NCBI RefSeq assembly: GCF_030758415.1 | Contig: NZ_CP132334.1 | Span: forward strand, 3,112,001-3,176,000 | DNA length: 64,000 nt | Reading direction: 5' to 3' | Source: Parvularcula sp. IMCC14364 | GTDB lineage: Bacteria > Pseudomonadota > Alphaproteobacteria > Caulobacterales > Parvularculaceae | Part shown: positions 17,479 to 25,378 of the stretch, in pieces | How the letters are laid out: each line of letters opens with the position of its first letter | Position numbering within the stretch: position 1 is the stretch's first letter | Made by a program: the position numbers and the translations under genes | The notes under the pieces: generated by a model | The model's input: the letters and a program-made list of their open reading frames with translations, nothing else | What the model was told of the DNA's origin: nothing | Database searches by the model: none

Positions 17479-18452
17479 GCTGCCCTGACGATTTCCTGTA
17501 TTGCCTGCGGGGCCTCAGCGAAAATCCTGTCGGCCAGACTGATGCCAAACTTCCGGGCCACTTCAAGCTGATCAGCCACGGTTGACCGTTCGAGTGTCAG
17601 GCTTTCGCGAAGCGTCAGTTCCTGCTGACCATCCAACGTGAGCAACTGTGCCGTGAAATTAAGCTGATGCCCTGACATAATGGCCAACCCGGCAATGGGA
17701 GTCTGACATGAGCCATCGAGACGATGGAGAAACGCCCGCTCCGCACTGCTGACGATGCTTGTATCCAAACAGGCAAGAGCTGCCTGAACCAGCGGTAATC
17801 GGTCATCGCCTTCACGCATCTGGACACAGAGAACCCCCTGACCAACAGCGGGTAGCATTTCTTCCGGCTCCAGAACGGTCCTTGTTAGGTCAACCTTATC
17901 AAGGCGCCGCAAGCCCGCCTCCGCAAGAAGCGTTGCATCAGCCTGGCCTTCCTTCAGCTTCTGTAATCGGCGGTCCACATTGCCGCGCAGGGGAACAATG
18001 CGCAAATCCGGACGGCGGTAAAGAAGCTGCGCAGCACGGCGCACAGAAGATGTACCAAATACCGAATTTTCTGGTAGATCCCATGGCTTATCTGCCATCT
18101 CGGAAATGAAAGCATCGCGCGGGTCTTCCCGCGCCGGAACTGCAGCAGTCACGAGACCTTTCGGCATTTCAGCCGGCATATCTTTCATGGAATGCACAGC
18201 AATGTCAGCCTCACCGCTCAATAATGCGTGCTCGATCTCTTTTGTAAAAAGGCCCTTGCCACCTATAGCCGCCAACGAACCAGCCAGCCGTCTGTCACCT
18301 TGCGTAACGTATGTTTTGATAGCCAAACGATCATTATAGTCTGTTTCGGATATGCTCAAATGCCGCGCTAGCTTTGATCGCATCAACACGGCCTGACGCA
18401 CCGCCAGGGGAGACTTCCTTGAAGCCAGTCTGAGAGATATTTCGGCTGACAT
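17475..18452 (-). CDS. hemC: Porphobilinogen deaminase (hydroxymethylbilane synthase)
   Basis: 325 residues, slightly longer than the usual 310. It condenses four porphobilinogens on a dipyrromethane cofactor. The cofactor cysteine is C249 in RLDGSCQTPIAG, the catalytic aspartate is D91 in HSMKDMP, and the substrate-binding arginines lie in GTSSVRRAAQL (about 133-143). First gene of the haem operon; it is divergent from tsaD across 118 bases, which must hold both promoters. The divergent tsaD-hemC pair is common in alphaproteobacteria. Confidence 0.97.
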   Translation of the reverse strand: MSAEISLRLASRKSPLAVRQAVLMRSKLARHLSISETDYNDRLAIKTYVTQGDRRLAGSLAAIGGKGLFTKEIEHALLSGEADIAVHSMKDMPAEMPKGLVTAAVPAREDPRDAFISEMADKPWDLPENSVFGTSSVRRAAQLLYRRPDLRIVPLRGNVDRRLQKLKEGQADATLLAEAGLRRLDKVDLTRTVLEPEEMLPAVGQGVLCVQMREGDDRLPLVQAALACLDTSIVSSAERAFLHRLDGSCQTPIAGLAIMSGHQLNFTAQLLTLDGQQELTLRESLTLERSTVADQLEVARKFGISLADRIFAEAPQAIQEIVRAA

Positions 18453-18570
18453 TCAGGCGGCCCGATACTTCATAAACGAAACAAACTTGCCAGCGTGTGG
18501 CACTTTTGCCTAAGGCAATTCAACCTCTTACCGCTTTTGCAACACTAAAAAAAGGCCTGACCCGTTTCCA

Positions 18571-19671
18571 ATGTCGATCAATCAGATAACTGTCCTCGGA
18601 ATTGAGACAAGCTGTGATGAAACGGCTGCCGCTGTGGTGCAACTTTCGGATCAAGGCAGGACGGAGGTGCTTTCCAACGTCATTTATACGCAAGCGACTG
18701 AACATGAAGGCTTTGGCGGCATTGTCCCGGAACTCGCTGCCCGGGCACATGTCGAGCGGGCAGATCAGATCACCAGTGACGCCTTGAAGGACGCCGGCAT
18801 TCTGGATGTCAGTCAACTTGACGGCGTTGCTGCAACATCTGGTCCCGGCCTTATCGGCGGGGTCATGGTCGGCATGATGACGGCTAAAGCCATATCCTTG
18901 TCACACGCCATACCGTTTATCCCCGTCAATCACCTTGAAGGGCATGCACTTTCTGCAAGGCTGACCGATGATGTGCCCTTCCCATATCTTTTGTTGCTCG
19001 TGTCAGGCGGTCATACCCAGTTATTGCTGGTCTCCGGCGTCGGTCAGTATAGGCGGCTTGGCACCACGATTGATGATGCCGCCGGAGAAGCATTTGATAA
19101 AACTGCCAAACTCCTCAATCTGGGTCAACCAGGTGGACCCAAGGTTGAAGACGCTGCGCGCAGCGGGAATGATGAACGATTTGCGTTTCCGCGACCTCTA
19201 CACCAAAGAGATGATTGTGACTTCTCTCTTTCCGGCCTGAAAACAGCTGTTCGTGTAGTTGCCGAAAGAATCACTGATCTCACACAGCAGGACAGGGCAG
19301 ATATTTCTGCCTGCTTTCAGCGCGCTGCCGCGCGCCACCTTTCACACAAAACACTCGGTGCCATGAAAATTGCCGAGCGAAGCGGGGTCAAAACTCTGGT
19401 GCTGGCTGGCGGTGTTGCCGCCAACAATGTGATCAGGCAACATTTCGATGAAATCGTTCAAGCACGAGATTGGAAAATGGTCGTTCCGCCTGCGAAATAT
19501 TGTACTGATAATGGTGCGATGATCGCTCTGGCTGGAGCAGAGCAGATCCGAGCCAGAGGCATACCAGACCAGACCAAAGCGATGGAACTTGCACCGCGCC
19601 CTCGCTGGCCTCTTGATTCTAATCCGGAAGGCGCGCGCCATGGTGGTGGCAAGAAGGGGCCAAAAGCATAA
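18571..19671 (+). CDS. tsaD: tRNA N6-threonylcarbamoyladenosine synthase catalytic subunit TsaD
   Basis: 366 residues. TsaD transfers the threonylcarbamoyl group to A37 of ANN-decoding tRNAs. Visible are the N-terminal LGIETSCDETAAAV, the metal-binding HLEGH (in VNHLEGHALSAR, near residue 115), LVSGGHTQLLLV, and the nucleotide-site motif LAGGVAANNVIR followed by CTDNGAMIALAG. It is divergent from hemC. The C-terminus is slightly extended with a basic, glycine-rich tail. Confidence 0.97.
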   Translation: MSINQITVLGIETSCDETAAAVVQLSDQGRTEVLSNVIYTQATEHEGFGGIVPELAARAHVERADQITSDALKDAGILDVSQLDGVAATSGPGLIGGVMVGMMTAKAISLSHAIPFIPVNHLEGHALSARLTDDVPFPYLLLLVSGGHTQLLLVSGVGQYRRLGTTIDDAAGEAFDKTAKLLNLGQPGGPKVEDAARSGNDERFAFPRPLHQRDDCDFSLSGLKTAVRVVAERITDLTQQDRADISACFQRAAARHLSHKTLGAMKIAERSGVKTLVLAGGVAANNVIRQHFDEIVQARDWKMVVPPAKYCTDNGAMIALAGAEQIRARGIPDQTKAMELAPRPRWPLDSNPEGARHGGGKKGPKA

Positions 19672-20402
19672 GTGCCTCAATACTCACCAAGAAGGCGTCT
19701 AGGTAAGCGCCGAGATCAGAAGAATAGCGCTTACCAGCATGTTGGCCTTCAATAATTTGTGAACCCAGCCATGACCACACCTGCTGCTCGTCACCCTAAC
19801 CATCATTATATCAACACGGCCAAGAAGTTGACCAGCCGAGCCTCTTGCGGCCCGATAGCATAAATCAGGAGATACATCCGGCTCATCGCGATAGGCTGCG
19901 CAAAGCTCTGCATCATACGTTTCAGACATGGCCCTTAAATTTATACGAAGTACCCCAACGCCTTGGGTATGGCCTGGAAAGAGGCCCTCAATGTGGCATC
20001 CATCGTCGGCCATACCAGAAATTTGGCTCGATAACAGAAGTTCTTTGCTATATGCAAGGTGACTTAGATTCTGTGCAACAACGTGCTATCGAATGTGCGA
20101 GCTGATGGTAAATTGTCTCAACCAGCTGCTTTCAGGAAATCATCAAAATATAATCTTTTTCAAAACTGTCGCCTTGAGGGCTTCTCAGCTTTTTATGGCA
20201 CACTTGCCAGCCTGCTCTCACAATTTCAGCCGTTAAGGCTCAAAGAGCCACGCGCCAATAAAGTGACATATTGAATTGGCGAGCACCTCACTCATGGAAT
20301 GCCGTATAGAGTCAGATGATCAAGACGCTGCTGGTTCGATTAGCAAAATGATCTTCCACGTACAATTCAAAGATATATATTATCGTGCCGAATGCGAAAC
20401 GG
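19672..20402. other. Long region of low coding content
   Basis: In 731 bases no reading frame has clear protein family features. The only candidate is the short reverse-strand ORF listed separately. A small hairpin (GGCTC-AAA-GAGCC, 20237-20249) lacks a T-tract. The downstream 300 bases are AT-richer than their surroundings. I see no tRNA, repeat or mobile-element trace here. Confidence 0.5.
19699..19929 (-). CDS. Possible small protein with C-terminal membrane helix
   Basis: A 76-residue ORF from ATG 19929, which has TAAGGGCC directly before it. The start MSETYDAELCAAYRDEPD looks like a genuine bacterial N-terminus, and the last 18 residues (KANMLVSAILLISALT) are hydrophobic and could anchor it in the membrane. 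I recognise no family. The frame is open further upstream to 20013 without a ribosome site. It may be a real orphan gene or chance. Confidence 0.35.
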   Translation of the reverse strand: MSETYDAELCAAYRDEPDVSPDLCYRAARGSAGQLLGRVDIMMVRVTSSRCGHGWVHKLLKANMLVSAILLISALT

Positions 20403-20813
20403 TTATTTAATGTTCAAGCTCTTGAGATAGAAATTACAGCGGCGCTGTGTTCGTAAACCCTCTTCGCCTTTGCTCCAGCCATCTGACCAAGCTGTGCTAC
20501 CTTCGAACCCGACAGCTGTGCGGCATGTCGTGAAGCCTGCTTTATAGTGAACCGAATTGTCGATACTGTAATCAGGGTTATCAATCTTGTTGCCATGCTC
20601 GGCGCCATATTGATAACCGCTCTCATAGCATGTGCACATGTCGTCACGATAGGCACCGGTGAACACAGCAGGATTTGCCGCGCCATCGTCCTTCAGCAAC
20701 TTGGCACCAGGTGAGCCAATTGTAGGCAATCCATTCTGGAATACTGCGAAGGATGCAGCTGCCACGATTGCCAGCAATAACACGCCTCCGAAAATAGCTT
20801 CGATTTTAGTCAT
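20403..20813 (-). CDS. Exported or membrane-anchored cysteine-containing protein, family unknown
   Basis: 136 residues from ATG 20813. One N-terminal hydrophobic segment (about 5-26, AIFGGVLLLAIVAAASFAVF) is a signal anchor or signal peptide. The remaining part carries CTC (about 60-62), CR and RRC cysteines plus aromatic-glycine repeats (ESGYQYGAEHG, AWSDGWSKGEEG), suggesting a disulfide-bonded periplasmic domain. No family is recognised. The neighbouring arsR starts further upstream on the same strand, with 124 bases between. Confidence 0.7.
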   Translation of the reverse strand: MTKIEAIFGGVLLLAIVAAASFAVFQNGLPTIGSPGAKLLKDDGAANPAVFTGAYRDDMCTCYESGYQYGAEHGNKIDNPDYSIDNSVHYKAGFTTCRTAVGFEGSTAWSDGWSKGEEGLRTQRRCNFYLKSLNIK

Positions 20814-20937
20814 AGCTGGTCCCCACATTCGCACATACGAATACACGGTAGCGCGAAGCTACGCCAACGCCAAGAGGAAAGGTTAACGAGTTACGGTAAT
20901 GCTGACGTGCAGACGTGGCGGAAAGTGACAATTATCT

Positions 20938-21309
20938 TTAGAGCGTTGCTTCATCACAACATTCACGAATAGGCATGTCCACGCCTGTGAGCTCTTGGCA
21001 TATTTCAGGATGGCCGTTGCAGCAGTCCTTAACCAGAAAACTGATAAGATCTCTTGCCGCTTCCATATCTACAGCATGGTAGATGCGTCGCCCATCGCGA
21101 CGCGTTGTTGTCAGCCCCGCCGAAGCCAGAATATTCAAATGGGTAGACATCAGATTTCTGCGCACATCCAGCGTTTCAGCGATTATTGTCGCAGGTATGC
21201 CTTCTGGTCCTGCTTCAATCAGCAGGCGAAATACACGCAACCGCGTTTCTTGCGCTAGCGCTGACAGGCGCGTAACAATTTTCTTTGTAGAAATATCGGT
21301 ATCAGTCAT
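20938..21309 (-). CDS. arsR: ArsR-family metalloregulator
   Basis: Winged-helix repressor of 123 residues: RLSALAQETRLRVFRLLIEAG, then the recognition region TLDVRRNLMSTHLNILASAGL and wing RRDGRRIYHAV. Near the C-terminus it has DCCNGHPEIC, the adjacent-cysteine site typical of alphaproteobacterial arsenite-sensing ArsR. It probably represses arsenic genes; the arsC gene is about 1.1 kb away with two membrane-protein genes between. No arsenite pump is visible in the window. ATG 21309 is chosen from the family start. Confidence 0.85.
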   Translation of the reverse strand: MTDTDISTKKIVTRLSALAQETRLRVFRLLIEAGPEGIPATIIAETLDVRRNLMSTHLNILASAGLTTTRRDGRRIYHAVDMEAARDLISFLVKDCCNGHPEICQELTGVDMPIRECCDEATL

Positions 21310-21405
21310 GCGCAAGTCTTGCCCGCTTCCACAGCGATTGGCAAGGCTTGAGGAGGGAAGGGACCGTCCAGATATCATTACCGGATGGTCTGATATTCGA
21401 AATTC

Positions 21406-21786
21406 CTATTCATTCGGACGGTTCAACATTCCACTGATAATCAATACCAATCCGATCAGGCCCGGAAAAGCAGCGACGCCCAGCATGGCAATGGCTGCAT
21501 CAGGCTCGTCGGAAATGTTACCGCCGAAATAGCCCAGCAAAACCAGCGCAACAGCGACTGCAATCAGAATGAAGCCGGCTGTGACAGAGCTACCCCTGCC
21601 TTCTCTTTCCACCCCAAGGGACTCAATCATTTTCTCGTCCAGTGGCTGTCCGTTCTTGAGCATTTCACGGATTGTCTGTTGCTGTTGCGCATTTTTGATC
21701 ACGCTTGCGACCGCATTGATGAGAATTATCGCGATGACAAAGCCGAATACGCCAAAATAAGAGCTGCCATTCCAAAACCAATCCAT
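21406..21786 (-). CDS. DUF6249-like small membrane protein
   Basis: 126 residues with three hydrophobic segments at about 9-28, 67-84 and 96-118. Between the first and second is the motif QQQQTIREMLKNGQPLDEKMIESLG, which is seen in DUF6249-type proteins (a short helix after the first membrane segment followed by xGxxLD). Function is unknown. ATG 21786 begins MDWFWNG; the longer frame to 21819 is rejected. It lies between arsR and the MAPEG gene. Confidence 0.7.
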   Translation of the reverse strand: MDWFWNGSSYFGVFGFVIAIILINAVASVIKNAQQQQTIREMLKNGQPLDEKMIESLGVEREGRGSSVTAGFILIAVAVALVLLGYFGGNISDEPDAAIAMLGVAAFPGLIGLVLIISGMLNRPNE

Positions 21787-21872
21787 GTCCTTAACCTTTC
21801 CCGTAACTTTATAAAACAAAGTACCATGTAATTAGGAGTATGTCACGCAGTTTCGAGGCCCTGCGTCAGAGA

Positions 21873-22289
21873 TCACCAGAGCGCCAGAAGACTTTTCGCC
21901 GCCAGCACAAAGAGACACAAAGTGGACAGCGCAAATAAAGAGAACCGGATCACCACGACGTTGATGCTAACCTGCACGAGCGAGTGCAACACCCGCAGGA
22001 CCACATAGGCCCACGCGACCCAAAGCGCGATGTTATCGACAGTGTTGCTGAGGTGAATGTAAAAACCGAGAGCATAAAATATCGTCGGCTGTTCCATAAG
22101 GTGATTATAATTATCTGCCGCCCCGCGCGCGGCGGCAGGCAGCACATTCAAGGAGCCCGGAAACTGAGCTGACTGGGGATCAATCCCAGCCTTCTGCATA
22201 GCTGGCAGCCGCCGGATATACATGAGCAGCCATACCAGCAACGACCAACAGATAAGAGCGAGTATCGGATTCAGTATTGAATGGCCCAT
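21873..22289 (-). CDS. MAPEG-family membrane protein
   Basis: 138 residues and four membrane helices. The family motif is NYNHLMEQPTIFYALGFYIH (about 58-77, equivalent to the NxxExxP motif of membrane-associated eicosanoid/glutathione proteins), followed by AWAYVVLRVLHSLVQ. Bacterial members are often glutathione transferase-like, with unknown substrates. The N-terminal LPAMQKAGIDPQ loop is also typical of the bacterial branch. It is placed between arsC and the DUF6249-like gene. Confidence 0.85.
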   Translation of the reverse strand: MGHSILNPILALICWSLLVWLLMYIRRLPAMQKAGIDPQSAQFPGSLNVLPAAARGAADNYNHLMEQPTIFYALGFYIHLSNTVDNIALWVAWAYVVLRVLHSLVQVSINVVVIRFSLFALSTLCLFVLAAKSLLALW

Positions 22290-22388
22290 CAGTTTGATCC
22301 TTGTTCGAACTCAAGAAACTTTCAAACCTCAAAAACACATATGTCAATGACTGCCAGCAGGCAGTTCTCGCCGCCTGCTTATGATAGA

Positions 22389-22724
22389 TCAAAAGAGACT
22401 GAGCACATTTTCGGGAGGGCGACCAATAACGGCATTGCTCCCGCGAATAATAATCGGCCGCTCTATGAGGATTGGATTATCGGACATGGCCTTGAAAAGT
22501 GCAGCATCCGATGCTTCGGCCAGATTCAGTTCCTTATACAGAGCCTCATTGCGGCGCATCATGTCACGCGGTAGCATATCAAGTTTCTGAGCAACTTCTT
22601 TGAGGCGTTTTTGCGTTATCGGTATCTTGAGATATTCGACAACCTCAAAATCCGCTGTATTTTGCTCGACCAGCGCAAGAGCCTGACGTGATTTCGAGCA
22701 GCGTGGATTATGCCAGATTTCCAT
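22389..22724 (-). CDS. arsC: Arsenate reductase, glutaredoxin-coupled type
   Basis: 111 residues. Reduces arsenate to arsenite with glutathione and glutaredoxin. The catalytic cysteine is C9 in HNPRCSKSRQAL, and the conserved arginines appear in NPILIERPIIIR (about 83-94) and IGRPPENVL. This is the ArsC/YffB thioredoxin-fold family; members lacking arsenic chemistry (Spx-like, YfgD) look similar, but the RCSKSR site fits ArsC. It is 5 bases downstream of the response-regulator gene. Confidence 0.9.
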   Translation of the reverse strand: MEIWHNPRCSKSRQALALVEQNTADFEVVEYLKIPITQKRLKEVAQKLDMLPRDMMRRNEALYKELNLAEASDAALFKAMSDNPILIERPIIIRGSNAVIGRPPENVLSLF

Positions 22725-22729
22725 ACAGA

Positions 22730-23425
22730 CTATTTCTCTATTGCCAGCCTGTAGCCACCACTCTCTGTCAGCAGCAGTGACGCTTGAGATGTGTCAGGCT
22801 CAATTTTCTGTCGTAACCGATAGATATGCGTTTCGAGCGTATGGGTCGTTACACCGGAATTATATCCCCACACCTCATCCAATAGAACATCCCGGGAGAC
22901 CGGTTGACCACCAGCGCGATAGAGAAACTTCAGAATTGACGTTTCTTTTTCTGTGAGCTTGATCTTACGGTCATCGTCTGTGACCAGCATTTTGACAGCC
23001 GGCTTGAACTCATACGGCCCGACCTTGAAGACGGCATCTTCACTCTGTTCATGACTGCGCAGATGCGCCCGCAAGCGCGCCAGCAAAACAGCAAATTTGA
23101 ACGGCTTCGTAACATAATCATTTGCGCCAGCGTCGAGACCAAGAATGGTGTCTGCCTCAGTATCTGCCCCTGTCAGCATGATGACAGGGGACTTGAACCC
23201 GTTCTTGCGCATGAGACGGCAGGCCTCACGGCCATCCATGTCCGGCAGACCGACATCCAGCAAGACAAGATCTATATGTGCTTCCTGCTTAACCTTTTCG
23301 ATAGCCGCTGCTGCTGAACCCGCTGTTTCAAGACGAAACTCGTCATGCACCTCAAACTGGTCAGCCAATGTTTCCGTTAACAGCTCATCATCATCAACAA
23401 GCAATATGCGTTTCGCCCGCGCCAT
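22730..23425 (-). CDS. OmpR-family response regulator (CenR-like)
   Basis: 231 residues. N-terminal receiver domain: acid pair DDD at about 11-13, phosphorylation site in DLVLLDVGLPDMDG (about D52), T and K switch residues in LTGAD and VTKPF. C-terminal winged-helix DNA-binding domain from about 130 (LTEKETSILKFLYRAGGQPVSR ... THTLETHIYRLRQKI). The N-terminus MARAKRILLVDDDE resembles CenR, the essential envelope regulator of Caulobacter, but no CenK-type kinase is adjacent, so this name is inference. ATG 23425; arsC follows immediately. Confidence 0.88.
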   Translation of the reverse strand: MARAKRILLVDDDELLTETLADQFEVHDEFRLETAGSAAAAIEKVKQEAHIDLVLLDVGLPDMDGREACRLMRKNGFKSPVIMLTGADTEADTILGLDAGANDYVTKPFKFAVLLARLRAHLRSHEQSEDAVFKVGPYEFKPAVKMLVTDDDRKIKLTEKETSILKFLYRAGGQPVSRDVLLDEVWGYNSGVTTHTLETHIYRLRQKIEPDTSQASLLLTESGGYRLAIEK

Positions 23426-23509
23426 GTCATTATCCTCGTTCTTATTCTGTCGCGGCAATATAGCTTGCGTTATTTTGTGCGAAACTGATTTTCTCTAACA
23501 GGTGGTCAC

Positions 23510-24037
23510 ATGGAGTTGAGAGTAGAAGCGGAATTTCGTGAGCATACGGGCACACTCTCGTGCGGAAATGCACGATACCCCTGTGCCCTTGGCCCTGCAG
23601 GCCTCGTTTCTGACAAGGCAGAAGGTGATGGTGGCACGCCAATCGCCCGTATGGCACTTAAAAGCGTCTTCTTTCGCGCTGACAGGATTTCCGCGCCGGA
23701 CACAAAATTGCCGATAAAGGCGATTACGCCTCACGACGCCTGGTGTGATGACCCCGGAAGCAGTTTTTATAACAGCCCCGTCCAGCTGCCATTCAGCCAT
23801 GGCCACGAAAAAATGTGGCTAGAGGAAAATGTCTACGACATTTGTGTCATACTCGACTGGAACCTCTCACCAGCCCTTGCCGACAAGGGAAGCGCCATAT
23901 TTTTTCATCTTGCGCGCCAAGCTTATACGCCGACGGAAGGGTGCATTGCCGTGAGCGAAAGTGATATGCGATCCATTCTCGCCGTATGCGATGAACAAAG
24001 CACACTTGAGACTGTTCTGGTCACATCAGCTCGTTAG
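23510..24037 (+). CDS. L,D-transpeptidase (YkuD-fold) protein without signal peptide
   Basis: 175 residues. The C-terminal HLARQAYTPTEGCIAVS (about 143-159) contains the family H...GC motif with the catalytic cysteine. No signal peptide or membrane helix is visible, so this short version may be cytoplasmic or exported by an unusual route. YkuD enzymes crosslink or trim peptidoglycan with L,D-peptide bonds; this shorter group is less studied. It starts at an ATG 85 bases from the divergent response-regulator gene. Its 3' end overlaps yggS by 4 bases. Confidence 0.85.
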   Translation: MELRVEAEFREHTGTLSCGNARYPCALGPAGLVSDKAEGDGGTPIARMALKSVFFRADRISAPDTKLPIKAITPHDAWCDDPGSSFYNSPVQLPFSHGHEKMWLEENVYDICVILDWNLSPALADKGSAIFFHLARQAYTPTEGCIAVSESDMRSILAVCDEQSTLETVLVTSAR

Positions 24038-24711
24038 ATTGACGGGCGATCCCCGAATATGGCGGAACCAACCCGCACATGCGTTGCGCCTAGCTGACAA
24101 GCCATCTCATAATCAGAACTCATTCCCATACTCACCATCGGGAGCGATAATTTGTCAGCCAGCTTCGCCAGCAGGGCAAAGTGAGGTGCTGGATAATCTG
24201 ATGCTGGTGGTATGCACATAAGCCCCTTAACAGGCAGACCGAATTCCTCTTGGCACTGCCCGACAAAAGACATTACCTCCCCAGGGGCAACACCTGCTTT
24301 CTGGGCTTCGTCCCCGGTATTCACTTGCACCAAACAGTCAGGCCGCCTATCGCGTTTTTCCATGGCATTCGCCAATTTCGCAGCTAGCTTCGGGCGATCA
24401 ACACTGTGAATAACATCGAATAACACAACCGCGTCCTCGGCCTTGTTTGTCTGTAAGGGACCGATCAGGTGCAGCTCTATATCCTCAAACTCTTTGCGTA
24501 ACGCAGGCCATTTCGCGGCGGCTTCCTGAACGCGATTCTCCCCAAAACAGCGATGCCCTGCCAGCAATGCAGGTCTGATATGTTCGGCCGGGAAAGCCTT
24601 GCTCACAGCAATAAGCGATACGTCATTGCCTTTGCGGCCTGCGTCCAAGGCCGCTTTTGTGATGTCCGCTTTGACACTCTCAAGATTTGCGCAGATATCG
24701 TCAGGTGTCAT
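24034..24711 (-). CDS. YggS-family pyridoxal-phosphate homeostasis protein
   Basis: 225 residues. PLP-binding TIM-barrel protein that buffers vitamin B6 pools. The lysine forming the PLP aldimine lies in VSLIAVSKAFPA (about K36). The family blocks HLIGPLQTNKAEDAV, HSVDR, GEMCIPP-like GLMCIPPA and MGMSSDYEMA...THVRVGSAIFG are present. ATG 24711 is embedded in the sequence CATG, whose other strand gives the likely thiE start, so the two genes begin back to back. Start confidence is moderate because the frame stays open to 24867. Confidence 0.93.
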   Translation of the reverse strand: MTPDDICANLESVKADITKAALDAGRKGNDVSLIAVSKAFPAEHIRPALLAGHRCFGENRVQEAAAKWPALRKEFEDIELHLIGPLQTNKAEDAVVLFDVIHSVDRPKLAAKLANAMEKRDRRPDCLVQVNTGDEAQKAGVAPGEVMSFVGQCQEEFGLPVKGLMCIPPASDYPAPHFALLAKLADKLSLPMVSMGMSSDYEMACQLGATHVRVGSAIFGDRPSI

Positions 24712-25378
24712 GGTTTCAGATCTTTCAAAATCAGTACAGCCAGCTGTCAGACTGGCACATATTGCAGCGCGGCTTAATGCCGCAAGAGTAAACGCGTCAA
24801 GTCGACCAGCACCGTTTGCGCTCGCGCTGATGACGGATGAGCGCATTCCGGATATGGTCCGCGCCATAGAGAAGCTCCCGTCAGTACAGGGAAGCAGAGC
24901 GGCGATTATATTTCGCCATTACAATCACCCGGAGCGAAAGAAGTTTGCGCGACACCTTTGCGCATTAAGCCAGCAAAAGGGACATTTGTTCCTCGTGGCT
25001 GGTGATCCAGCACTTGGCCGCGATGTCTGTGCGGACGGACTTCATTTGCCCGGCTGGCAACTGACAGACGCCTTGATGGTCAGAGAGTCCAACCCACACA
25101 TCATCCTGTCAGCTGCCTGTCACGATGAAATGGCCATTAAGGTTGCTACAGCCGCTAATGTGGACTGCTTGTTACTGTCGCCCGTTTTTGAAACAAAAAG
25201 TCATGCCAATAAAAAAACGCTGGGCACTGATCGATTCAAGGAACTTGCCTCAAGCACGGATATACCCACGCTGGCCTTGGGGGGGATAAATAATTACAAT
25301 GCTGAGGAATTACGAGATACAGGGGCCGCAGGCATTGCCGCAATAAGCGCGCTCATTCCATCATCAGAACTTGATTGA
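24710..25378 (+). CDS. Thiamine-phosphate synthase family protein (ThiE-like)
   Basis: About 222 residues. It has the alphaproteobacterial short ThiE/TENI pattern: LALMTDERIPD, IIFRHYNHPERKKFARHL, VAGDPALGRDVCADGLHLPGW, HDEMAIKVATAANVDCLLLSPVFETKSHANKKTLG and ALGGINNYNAEELRDTGAAGIAAIS. These match the thiamine phosphate synthase superfamily, which joins the thiazole and pyrimidine halves. The start is not certain: ATG 24710 overlaps the yggS start, and the weak AGG is 5 bases before; an ATG at 24599 would run through yggS. Catalytic identity with TenI cannot be excluded. The 3' end overlaps the porin gene by 15 bases. Confidence 0.8.
   Translation: MVSDLSKSVQPAVRLAHIAARLNAARVNASSRPAPFALALMTDERIPDMVRAIEKLPSVQGSRAAIIFRHYNHPERKKFARHLCALSQQKGHLFLVAGDPALGRDVCADGLHLPGWQLTDALMVRESNPHIILSAACHDEMAIKVATAANVDCLLLSPVFETKSHANKKTLGTDRFKELASSTDIPTLALGGINNYNAEELRDTGAAGIAAISALIPSSELD

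Noticed and set aside
24599-24710. Longer thiE start at 24599
   Set aside because: It would encode 37 residues without family similarity inside the yggS coding region.
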